Shown: positions 1 through 8,997 of the stretch, one piece after another
How positions within the stretch are numbered: position 1 is the stretch's first letter
Layout: each line of letters starts with the position of its first letter
Source: Excoecaria cochinchinensis
Lineage: Eukaryota > Streptophyta > Magnoliopsida > Malpighiales > Euphorbiaceae
Reading direction: 5' to 3'
NCBI GenBank assembly: GCA_947683425.1
Contig: CANTUQ010000043.1
Span: 13,224,501-13,288,500 of the forward strand
DNA length: 64,000 nucleotides
Program-made: the position numbers and the translations under genes
Notes under the pieces: generated by a model
What the model was told of the DNA's origin: nothing
The model's input: the letters and a program-made list of their open reading frames with translations, nothing else
The model's database searches: none

Positions 1-1542
1 GAGGTCTTTGGTGACTCGTCCTTGGTAATCAACCAGATCCGAGGTGAGTGGGCTGTAAAAGAAGAACGACTGGTCCCCTATGTTCAATATTTGAAAGGGA
101 TGTGTGGGCAGTTTGAGACTTGCACTTTCCACTTTGTGCCCAGAGATGAAAACCGTCTGGCTGATGCGTTGGCAACCTTAGTGTCGATGTGGGATAACCC
201 TGAAGGAGTGGCTATGAAGCCGGTGCTGATTTCGAGCTCTGATAAGCCTAGTTTTGAAACCGAGCCTATAATGGAAGTAGAGGCGTCAGATGGGAAGCCA
301 TGGTACTTTGATATCATGAATTACTTGGAAAACAATAAATTTCCAGAAGAAGCCACTGAAAAAGACCAGAGGATGATACGTAAGCTATCTACTCAGTTCA
401 TATCCTTAGAAGGGGTGTTGTACAAAAGACGGTCGGATGGGATTCAGCTCAGGTGCTTGAATGAAGGAGAAGCCCGCAAGGTAATGGAAACCCATGCAGG
501 TGTCTGTGGGGCCCACATGAATGGTTTGACCTTGGCCAAGAAGATCATGAGACAAGGCTTTTATTGGCTTACGATAGACAACGATTGCTCAAAGTATGTC
601 AAACAATGCCAGTTGTGCCAACAGTACGCAGACCTGAGACTCCTGCCAGTATCAGAGTTACATAACCTGACATCACCTTGGCCGTTTGCTGCTTGGGGGA
701 TAGATATCATTGGAGAGATTCGCCCTACGGCGTCCAATGGGCACAGATACATCATAGTCGCGATCGACTATTTCACCAAATGGGTAGAGGCGGAATCCTT
801 CAAGAAGATTGACGCAAGGGACATGGCCAAGTTCATAGAGAGGAATCTGATCTGCAGATATGGCCTCCCTCATCACATAGTGTCTGATAATGGGGTGCAG
901 TTCATGGGAGAAACCAGAAAGCTTCTCGAGAAGTATGGTGTCGAGCATCATAAATCCTCTCCCTACCGACCGCAAGCGAATGGAGCAGTAGAGGCCGCAA
1001 ATAAGAATATGAAGAAGATCCTATCCAAGATGGTCCAAACCTACAAAGACTGGGCTGAAAAGTTACCCTTTGCTCTGTGGGGATACAGAACGATCATAAG
1101 GGCGTCTACAGACACTACACCATTTTCCCTGGTATACGGAACAGAAGCAGTATTGCCAGTAGAGATAGAGCTTAAATCACTAAGGGTGGTCATGGAGGCC
1201 CAAATCCCGGAAGCCGAATGGGCACAGCAGAGGTTACAGCACTTGAATTTACTGGATGAGAGTAGGATGAGAGCTTATTATCATAATCAGATTTACCAGA
1301 AGAGATTGGCAAGAACTTTCGGTAAGAAGGTGAGGAAGCATCCGCTGAAAGAAGGGGACTTGGTGTTCAAGCAGATGAGGCCAGGGATACCAGACATCAC
1401 GGGGAAATTCAGACCTACCTGGGAAGGGCCGTATATCCTTAAGAAGCTGCTGTCCAAAGGAGCTGCAATCTTGTCAGATAGTGATGGGAACGAATTCAAA
1501 GAGCCGATCAATGTCGACAGACTCAAAAGGTTCCACGGCTAA
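1..1542 (+). CDS. Element I pol, C-terminal part: RNase H end plus integrase
   Basis: This is an open frame with no internal stop, running from the window edge (frame 1) to a TAA; its real start lies upstream. Residues 1-75 are the end of the plant-specific second RNase H (GDSSLV motif, then RDENRLADALA). An HHCC zinc-binding domain follows: His near residues 165-172 (HAGVCGAH) and CQLC at 203-206. The integrase core has Asp235 (GIDIIG), Asp296 (DNGVQF) and Glu331 (AVEAANK), so the catalytic triad is complete. By my count the last two are separated by 34 residues. The C-terminal part (KEGDLVFK, GPYIL, NVDRLKRFHG) matches the DNA-binding tail of Tat/Ogre integrases. It is much less damaged than the equivalent gene at 58,516-60,243, so element I pol is probably younger or less mutated. 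Confidence 0.92.
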   Translation, partial: EVFGDSSLVINQIRGEWAVKEERLVPYVQYLKGMCGQFETCTFHFVPRDENRLADALATLVSMWDNPEGVAMKPVLISSSDKPSFETEPIMEVEASDGKPWYFDIMNYLENNKFPEEATEKDQRMIRKLSTQFISLEGVLYKRRSDGIQLRCLNEGEARKVMETHAGVCGAHMNGLTLAKKIMRQGFYWLTIDNDCSKYVKQCQLCQQYADLRLLPVSELHNLTSPWPFAAWGIDIIGEIRPTASNGHRYIIVAIDYFTKWVEAESFKKIDARDMAKFIERNLICRYGLPHHIVSDNGVQFMGETRKLLEKYGVEHHKSSPYRPQANGAVEAANKNMKKILSKMVQTYKDWAEKLPFALWGYRTIIRASTDTTPFSLVYGTEAVLPVEIELKSLRVVMEAQIPEAEWAQQRLQHLNLLDESRMRAYYHNQIYQKRLARTFGKKVRKHPLKEGDLVFKQMRPGIPDITGKFRPTWEGPYILKKLLSKGAAILSDSDGNEFKEPINVDRLKRFHG

Positions 1543-1932
1543 AGACCAAAATAAAAAGAAGAGAATAAAATTCCCTGCAAGTCGAAAACCGAAAAAAGGC
1601 GGCTATGCTAAAATTGGGCGCCTCGACAGGGTGAAAACCGAAAAAAGGCATCCTGTGCAAAAATTAGAGGCATGAGAGAAAATGTCCGATCGTGAAAACC
1701 CGAGAGGGCCGATTGGTAACAGGAGTTGATGCTGTTAAAATTTGGTTTCATGTATTAACAGTGCGAAAGCAGCTGAGTAAATGCCAAAACTGATCATGTA
1801 TGCTGAAATTATATGAAAATGTACACAAATTCGTGAAATAGAATGAATATTATTTTTTTCCGTTTTTTGTCATTTCCTAGTTCTGCATTAAAAAGAAATG
1901 TAGCACCAAAAGAAATACATATATAGGCTAAG
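1543..1932 (+). other. Element I post-pol spacer with repeated GAAAACCGAAA motifs
   Basis: No gene is visible. Three copies of a motif of the form GAAAACC(G/C)GA(A/G)A(A/G)GGC are spaced about 60 bp apart between 1,575 and 1,715. The matching region of element II (60,270-60,410) has the same layout. The 1,740-1,930 part is AT-rich and lies downstream of both pol (plus strand) and the antisense gene (minus strand), so it could hold convergent polyadenylation signals. Confidence 0.6.
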
Positions 1933-3282
1933 CTAAGTCCTGCTGCTGCTCTCGCCAACCAGATGTTTGAGCCCTCGAGTCCTATTATCAGACGCTGGGC
2001 TAAGGATCCACTTCTTGTACTCGCTAGTCGAAGATGCAGAATGATTGCTGAACCTCGGGATAACAGTCTTCACGGGTAGTCTGCCCCACACCTCATGATA
2101 CCGAGAAGCAAACGCAGCAGAGAGAGCTCCTCCTCGAAAGGACAGGGGAACCCTCACTACATCCTGGGTCATCCCGAGCTATCATGTACATCGAGAGGTG
2201 ATGCAGAAGGTGGCCTGACGGAGGCCGCAGAGGGGAACACAGCCCGATGGCCCGTCGATGACCACATGAGACAGTGGGAGCCAGGCAGACATAATGTCGT
2301 CATCTGACAGCTCGCCAAACCTGGTAATGCCGTCACCAGCGGTGACACACCCATACAGTCGTCGACGCGGCAGGAAATGGCTCGGCGAGTACTGTAGAGT
2401 AACGCGAGAGGGTGGTTCAGACAGCATCTTCAGTTTTTCTTGCAGCCAGATCTGAAAATAAAAATTAAAAAAAAAAGAAAGAAAAGAAGAAAATAAAAGA
2501 AAAAGAAAAAAGAGAAAAGCCGCTGGAGTTAGTAGGATTTACTTCAGGCAAAAATAAGGCACAGGGTTGTGTGAAAATCCGAAAGGACGCACCTCCCGCT
2601 AAGAAAAGCTAGTGTGAAAATCCATAAGGGACGCACTACCTTTAAAATAATGACGTACCTGGAGCAATAAGGGGCTGCCGGTGAAGGTTGTAGTGGATCC
2701 AGAGCTCACAGCGTCCAAGCCCATAATGGTTTCAGCCAGGATAAGTGGTAGGGGTGACAATCCCAGATGAAAGTCGCCCAAGATTCCGAACAGACGAGAG
2801 TCACCTGTCAAACCTCCTGGAACAACAGTAAGGAAGTTCACCATGCAGAATAAGAATGTGACGCTTACCCGATATGTGGGGATGTCAGTGAACTGATCCA
2901 GAGCCTCGATCAGTGGCCCCAAAGAAAAGGAAGAGCCCGGAGGAATCAGCCGGATGGCCTCAGAAGAAAGTATGCCCAGAGCCATGGCTACATCCCGGGT
3001 CTGGAATAAACCGCAGCGGGGGATGCAAGGCAGAGCGCTAGGAGGGAACCGAGCTCCCAGAATGGAAGCTAACTCTTCAGGCAAAGGGCACAGTTCCTGA
3101 TAGGTGAACTGGAAGACGTGAAACCGGGGGTTCCAGAAGTGGGTCGCCGCCAGGAGGAGGTTCTGGTCGATTTTCACCCGGCACAGATATTTCAGCCCAG
3201 ACAGAGAAGAGAGGGCGCCTTCTCCTCAAGTATGTTTGTCGTCTAAGATACGGTACATCCTTTGGGTAAGAGGAGAAGACAT
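1933..3282 (-). pseudogene. Antisense DUF7745-like gene inside element I, two exons, three stops
   Basis: On the minus strand an ATG at 3,282-3,280 opens a frame through exon 1 (3,282-2,659), a GT-AG intron (2,658-2,452; donor GTACGT, acceptor TTTTATTTTCAG) and exon 2 (2,451-1,933). Both splice ends fall in phase 0, so GSPLLLQ joins IWLQEKLKML without a break. The text (ATHFWNPRFHVFQF, CPLPEELASILGA, TFLFCMVNFLTV, LAETIMGLD, GSPLLLQIWL) resembles the DUF7745 family of plant retroelement-associated proteins, whose function is not known. It is broken by TGA at 3,228-3,226 and by adjacent TGA and TAG at 2,184-2,179, with no clear frameshift. Single C-to-T changes from CGA or CAG would explain all three. 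A minus-strand TATA (CCTATAAAA) lies near 3,352-3,343, about 60 bp above the ATG. The family name is from memory of its motifs. Confidence 0.7.
2452..2658 (-). other. Intron of the antisense gene, carrying a module conserved in elements II and III
   Basis: The intron has consensus ends on the minus strand and holds two copies of a GTGAAAATCC(G/A)-AAGGGACGCAC-type motif plus CCGCTGGA. The same block recurs, without recognisable DUF7745 exons around it, at 60,778-60,928 in element II and (opposite strand) at about 11,210-11,300 in element III. The block is therefore older than, or independent of, the coding exons. Confidence 0.65.
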
Positions 3283-3342
3283 TCTGAGGAAGATGAAAGG
3301 CTCAAGATGTTGGAAAATGAAGAGACAAGAAGAACAAAAATT

Positions 3343-3600
3343 TTGTAAGATTTTATAGGGAAGTTTCACTGACGGTCTACCCGTCCCTCTACAGAAATGG
3401 TCTGCCCGCCTCTCTAAAGAGACGGCCTACCCGCCTCTCCACAGGGATGGCATGCCCGTCGGAAGGGAGTCCACCTGGCACACGCATACGTCAGCATTGC
3501 ATTCATCACGCGCATTAACTCGCATTTATTGCATGACAGACGGCCAGCCCGTCGGTCGCTTGTACAGATGCCCTGCCCATCGGTCAAGAAATTCTATATA
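3343..3600. promoter_or_regulatory. Divergent promoter region between the two extra genes of element I
   Basis: A minus-strand TATA (CCTATAAAA, about 3,352-3,343) and a plus-strand TATA (TCTATATAAGG, about 3,592-3,602) face away from each other, about 245 bp apart. Between them are several near-repeats of GACGG(T/C)CTACCCGCCTCTC and a CCAGCCCGTCGGTCG palindrome-like block, the same motif type found near TATA boxes in LTRs I, III and IV. Promoter activity is inferred from layout only. Confidence 0.55.
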
Positions 3601-3782
3601 AGGGCGAGTGACAGACGGTGCAAACGCTGCTGTCCCTTTCATTTCTTCTCCCAAACCGTTTTTCTTTGCGTTTTTTGGCGTTTTTTCAAGCATTTCTTCA
3701 TCTTTTTTCGCGATTTCTTCATATTTTCGCATTTTCTACTGTATTTATATTTTCTTCAGTTTCTACACTTCTCGCGACTACA

Positions 3783-4490
3783 AGTAAGTAAATAATCACT
3801 TTCTTTTGAGTTTTATTTAATTTATTAATTCATTTCTTCTCCTTTCAACTTTAGAAATGTTTAGAAAATTCCAAATGCTTTAGGGATTTAGGGGGAATGC
3901 TGCCTTTTTTTATTTTAGTGCAATTAAACCTGAATTTTTTTGCATGATCACATAGAAATAGAATTTTTCTATAATTCTGGTGCTTTAGAACTACTTTTTT
4001 GGCGCACCATTATGTGCATATGTTGCTTTTGCGGCCTGAGGCCATTATTCTGTGTTGTTGAGGACACACTCTTGCCGGGGTGCGTCCCATTTACATGCGT
4101 GTATTATTGTTGAGGCCTGAGGCCTATGTTTTTACCTTTTTATGCAGGAGGTTGGGCATACCCTTGCCGGGATGCTGCCCAAATTTTTATTATTTATTCA
4201 AGAATTGAATATTTTCATGTATAATGCATACCCTGGGACCTAGAAGGCCCATTTTTATTCAGTTTAATTATTTTCATGCTAGTTGCATGTTTGCTTTTGC
4301 CATGATGCGTGCGAGGCACTTTAAGATACTTCCTTAGACAGGATGTTTGCTCTTTTCATTTATCAATCTCTTTATCTTGTTTTGGGCTGCTATTGCCCCG
4401 GTGAGGCCTAAATTGGCCTTCGCCTTAGAAATAAGTTTAAAAATATCTATTTTGCCAAATTTTCGATATTTAACCTCCTCCCTTTTGCAG
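3783..4490 (+). other. Putative 5'-UTR intron of the Athila-ORF1-like gene
   Basis: A consensus donor (CAA followed by GTAAGT at 3,783) and acceptor (CCTCCCTTTTGCAG ending at 4,490) bracket 708 bp of T-rich DNA. The acceptor sits one base before the ATG at 4,492. With the TATA near 3,594 this gives a non-coding first exon of about 160 bp. It contains paired '(GCC)TGAGGCC' and 'CTTGCCGGG(G/A)TGC' repeats (4,030-4,180). Confidence 0.5.
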
Positions 4491-4491
4491 G

Positions 4492-6522
4492 ATGCCTCCT
4501 AGACGTAGAGCGCCGCAGGCCCAGCCCGAGCTTGTAGCTCCGGATTAGATGGATGACGAGTCCGCTCAGAGGTATAGAGCGTTGGCTCAGGTAGAGTTTC
4601 GGGCCAGTCGTTTTGTGTCCCGCCCATTTCTAGAGGCCCTAGGGTTGGCACCAGAGTTCGATCTACTTGCCGAGGGTGCTGGGTGGACGGAGTTCCTTGA
4701 GCCCTCCTTCTAAACATTTCCAGAGGCTACCCGCCAGGTCTTGGCCACTCTCCGCTATGCCGGCTTTCAGAGTGCAGATACCGACCCAGGGGTGATTTAG
4801 TTTTGGTTCGACGGCGACCATTTCAGCATCACCAGGCAGAGGTTTGCTCAGGCCATGGGGCTCCCTAGAGAAGAGGGGGTCGAGATCCTGCGGCGAGCGG
4901 TGAGACGCGCCCATTGGGCGGCCATTGCCATACCAGGAGTGTTGTACGATCACGATATAGCGAAGAGAACCGTACTGGTGTCTCAGGCACTCCGATATTT
5001 GCACAGAATGCTTTCCAGTTCGTACCTCGGTTGAGCTGGTAATCCAGGGTCGCTTAACGCGGCCGAGATCTGGAGCCTCTGGGCTATGGTGGCAGGCCAG
5101 CGTCTCAACATTAGCCACGAGATCTTGGCCAACCTAACCAGAGTCAGCAGAGGGTTGACACCGGTGGTGATGGTAGGAGGAGTCATCACCCGGTTACTTT
5201 TGAGATTGGGGGTTAACCCCGAGAGGTTGAGAGGACCTTTGCCGGAGGGGATCCATGTATATGCCGCAGCGGCAGTACAGATGGGGATGATCTCCCCGAT
5301 TTTGGGCCAGGCAGAGGCTTACAGGGTATTGACCATCCATGAGACCCAACAGATGTTCTCGCTCCCACCCTTGGGTGCAGATCCAGACCACCCGGAGCAC
5401 CTGGAGGAGCAGCCTCCACAGCCACAGCCAGAGCCTCCACAGCCACAGCCCGAGCTCGAGCCGCAGCCAGAGCCCCAGCCTCAGCCGGAGCATCAGCCTC
5501 CTCAGCCTCCTTAGCCACAGACTGTGCCTCCACCACAGTAGCAGGAGCCACCTAGGACCCCCTCGGACTTCGACTTCGAGATCACGATGGACGACCTCTT
5601 CGCCGCTTCACCGGTGTCCAGAGCACCGACTCCAGTCCCATCACCGAGCGCCAGGGTACAGAGGTTTATCCACGGGCCCTCCGAGAGGTACCACCCGTAC
5701 TCTCGAGGTGACCCAGGGGCATCCACCTCCTCGGCACCACCACTAGAGCCAGCACCGCAGCAGCCTGTGCAGCCGGACTTCTCTCAGCTCCTCACCTCCA
5801 TGTTTACAGCCTTGGAGCGGCGACAGGATGAGAGGGACAGGGCTATCCATGAGAGGTTGGATCGCCAGCAGGCTGCCATTCAGGAGCAGTCCCAGTCGGT
5901 GGAGCGCTTAGCCTGAGAGCAGGCCGGCTACATAGAGCATACGACTCGGGAGCAGGCTCGGGCCTTGGAGGTTTTCAGGGATGAGCAGGCTCGAGTCCTG
6001 GAGGCTTTCAGAGGGGAGCAGATGAGGATGTTTGAGCAGATTGCTCAGGGGCAGAGGGAGTTGAGACAGCAGCTCGCTCATGATTTGAGGACGTCACAGG
6101 ACCAAGCGTCTCAGAGGGTCGATATGACCCTACAGATGATTGATGAGTCACTTGACTCTCTGAGATCCCGCGTCCAGGCGATGGAGGGGATTCTCCCACC
6201 TCTTTCTCAGACCATGAGGGAGTTTAGAGAGCAGACGGAGCAGAGCCTGGAGCAGAGGAGAAAGGCCGCCAGCGAACAGACCATTCAGTTGAGCCAAGCC
6301 TTCAAGAAGTTGGGAGACAAGGTTTCTGAGACCTTAGGGTTTATGAGCACCTGTACCCAGCCCTTCTTGGATGGCTACGCTCAGATCCGTTTCAGGTGGG
6401 CCCATGATCACGAGGCAGGACCCTCCACGGCTCAGCCAGCTCCACCTCCACCTCCGTCAGGGACCGTGCATATATCGGATGACGAGGATCCCGATGAGCC
6501 CTCAGACTACACACCTCTCTGA
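4492..6522 (+). pseudogene. Athila-ORF1-like gene with coiled-coil tail, seven in-frame stops
   Basis: From ATG 4,492 one frame of 677 codons runs to TGA 6,520-6,522 with no frameshift. It is broken by TAG 4,546, TAA 4,711, TAG 4,798, TGA 5,032, TAG 5,512, TAG 5,539 and TGA 5,914. The N-terminal half (FVSRPFLEALGLAPEFDLL, GWTEFLEPSF, FSITRQRFAQAMGLP, IWSLWAMVAGQRLNI, GGVITRLLL) resembles the Athila ORF1 / 'putative plant transposon protein' family; biochemical function is not established. Next come a Pro-Gln/Pro-Glu repeat stretch (about 5,400-5,520), a Pro/Ser-rich linker, a long Gln/Glu/Arg-rich predicted coiled coil (about 5,800-6,330) and an acidic tail (ISDDEDPDEP). Every stop can arise by one C-to-T change. 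Element II has no counterpart in this position, so the gene is an addition in element I or a loss in element II. Confidence 0.65.
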
Positions 6523-6931
6523 TCTTTAGGGAGTTATTTTTGTATCTTTTGTATCTTTTATTTTGTATATACATTGTACAAAAATGACATTTCTAGTGAA
6601 ACGTTTATTTCATTATTGCATGATCATTCGATTGTTAATTGTTTAATCACATCACAGAAAGTGTATGTTCTCATATTTACTTATATGTCAATAAAAATGA
6701 CAATATAACAAAAACAAAAATGATGATCAATGGCACCTCAAAAAAAAAACGAAACATGGCATAGCAAATAAAGCAAGATCACGCCATCAATAGACAGGTT
6801 AAAAGATAACCGCTCAAACATGAACTAATAAAATCTTTCATCACACAGGTACAGAGAAATACCGATCCGAACATAGACATCGATTAAAAAGATCTCTTTT
6901 GGAATAAGGAACCCAGCGGAGGTCCCACGCT
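6523..6931 (+). other. Spacer after the Athila-ORF1-like gene
   Basis: AT-rich, with T-rich stretches just after the stop codon that could serve polyadenylation. I see no gene. It runs straight into the 37-bp tandem array. Confidence 0.5.
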
Positions 6932-7335
6932 AGATCGAGGTTGTAGCCAAAGCATGCTGCATCTCACCAGATCGAGACTGTAGCCAAAGCATGCTGCATC
7001 TCACTAGATCGAGGTTGTAGCCAGAGCATGCTGCATCTCACCAGATCGAGGTTGTAGCCAAAGCATGCTGCACTTCACCAGATCGAGACTGTAGCCAAAG
7101 CATGCTGCATCTCACTAGATTGAGGTTGTAGCCAGACCATGCTGCATCTCACCAGATCGAAGCTGTGGTCAAAGCATACCGCACTTCACCAGATCGAGAC
7201 TGCCAAAGCATGCTGCATCTCACCAGATCGAGACTGTAGCCAAAGCATGCTGCATCTCATAAATCGAAGCTGTGGTCAAAGCATACCGCACTTCACCAGA
7301 TCGAGGTTGTAGTCAGAGCATGCTGCATCCCTCCA
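6932..7335 (+). repeat. 37-bp tandem array, about 11 copies, in the element I 3' UTR
   Basis: The unit starts AGATCGAGGTTGTAGCC and ends GCATGCTGCATCTCACC. Copies vary at a few positions (GGTTGTAGCC, GACTGTAGCC or AAGCTGTGGTC variants); one copy is shortened. It lies directly before the polypurine tract, as the unrelated 47-bp array of element II does. Tandem arrays in this 3' UTR position are known in Tat/Ogre elements and can seed satellite DNA. Confidence 0.9.
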
Positions 7336-7506
7336 GGTACCTACAGGTCGAGACAAGACCGATGGAAGTATCTTCGCATCGCCGAGTGGATCGAGACGAG
7401 GTCCACCCGGCAGAAGGCACGGAGGGTGAAAAGTCGTCGCAGGTACGCTTACTTTCTGACCTTTCTCTGAGTTTTGGCTTATCTAGGAGCTTGTGCACTA
7501 GTTGCT

Positions 7507-7523
7507 CCAAAACTGGGGGCAAC
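7507..7523 (+). promoter_or_regulatory. Polypurine tract of element I
   Basis: CCAAAACTGGGGGCAAC lies directly before the LTR start TGTAAGCACC. The same 17 bases precede the element II 3' LTR at 61,815-61,831, which supports both LTR boundaries. Confidence 0.8.
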
Positions 7524-7956
7524 TGTAAGCACCGTGTCCTGGAACGGTCCGGATCAGAGGTTACCCTATGATGAGATCAGTGTCTGAGCCTGTATAAAAG
7601 GGCTGGATTTGGAGGTTTTAGTCCCACGTTCCACGAGAAATGAGGCTTTTTACCATTCCCGGGCAGAGGGGGAGAAAACAGAGGTTTTTTCGAGTCAAAA
7701 AGCTTTTTGTCCTCCACAGACGGCCAGCCCATCTGTGAAGTCAGCCCGTCGCTTCGAGTCACCGATAGCTTGTGGTATTTTCCGACGCCCGTCGAAAAAT
7801 CACCGCCCCTGTCAGAACGCCGCCTGGTTTCCCGGAGCACGCAACCCTTCCGACGCCCGTCAGTGGATGTGGCAGGGCCGTCGGACGAATCCTTGTGTCA
7901 GAAGGATTCTTCCGATGCCCGCCCCTATACACCGACGCCCGTCGGTCGTGTCTGGC

Positions 7957-7964
7957 TATAAAAA
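7957..7964 (+). promoter_or_regulatory. Probable TATA box of LTR I
   Basis: TATAAAAA follows the block of CCGACGCCCGTCGG-type palindromes. An alternative TATAAAAG lies at 7,593. I favour the downstream one because palindromes precede the TATA-like box in LTRs III and IV too. Confidence 0.5.
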
Positions 7965-8981
7965 CTCCGAATTTTCATTTGAAAAGGGTTGGAAAAATTT
8001 TCAAAGGAGGAAACTCTGCCCAATTTCAAGCAAATTTTCTCTCTCTTCCAACGAAACACATTTTCTAAGGAAATTTATTTAACCAAGGATCAAATCGATC
8101 AAAAGGAACTAAAAGCTAATTAGTTTTCTTTAGATTTTGACTCCAAAATCGATCTTCTGAGGGGTTGAAGAAGAAATATCTCATTTTCTTTCTTTAATCT
8201 TTCATCTTTGCTTCTCGTGGAACGCGCGGGGCTCTAACCAACACAAGAATCTCACCCGAAGCGATTATCTGAGGGTAAATATTCCGGATCCTTTCTCCAT
8301 TTCACCTCATATTTATTTTTATTTTGTGGAGTTTTTGGGTATCTGTCCTTACTTTCTCTTGTTTTTTGACTCTCTCATCTCCTTTTGGGATAAAACCCAC
8401 TTTTCTTGACTTTGAAAAAGTTTCTCTCCATTCTGTCTTTTTCGAAGACAGTGGTGACCGACGGGTCATCTTTATCACCGACGCCCGTCGGTCACCCACC
8501 TACAGACGCCCCTCTTTGAGTGACAAACGGGCATATCGGATACCCTAACCGATGCCCGTCGGTAAACCAAGGAAGGCCGTCGGTGGGTTCTGTCTCCATC
8601 TTTTTAAATCGTTTTTTCATCTCTTCCAAGTTTTTTGACCTCTTACATGTTAATTTTATGTATATTAACATCTCTTAACTTCCTATGAGTGTATATTGAT
8701 CCTCTTGGATGATCTCGAGCTTGAGCGGCTGCCCACAATGTTTGGAGGACTTCATCGGGTTTAGTTTCCTAATCCTCTTAATTATTTTCTTCATTTATTA
8801 TTCATTGATTATTTTATTTATACGAATATACTCCTTTCATATCCCGTTAATGTATAAAAACGACTCAATGTTTTATATTCAATAAAATGAAGTTTACACA
8901 AAAGCAAGGGTCCAATGCCCTATTTTCATCCAATAAAGATCATCACAAATAAAGATCCCCAATTTTAATAATGATGCATGC

Positions 8982-8997
8982 GAGGACCAAAGTCCTC
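8982..8997 (+). other. Conserved CAAW-loop hairpin, LTR I copy
   Basis: GAGGAC-CAAA-GTCCTC is a perfect 6-bp stem with a 4-base loop, preceded by GCATGC. The same structure occurs in LTRs II, III and IV in the element-sense orientation. Confidence 0.65.

Noticed and set aside
3529..3795. Open frame rich in Phe, His and Cys around the plus-strand TATA
   Set aside because: It spans the promoter, the putative first exon and the donor site; its composition reflects T-rich DNA. No family resemblance.
5194..5551. Long minus-strand frames rich in Leu, Trp or Ala
   Set aside because: They are antisense shadows of the Pro-Gln repeat in the Athila-ORF1-like gene.
6932..7335. Possible CRISPR-like array
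   Set aside because: Direct 37-bp repeats without spacers in a eukaryotic retrotransposon; a simple tandem array.
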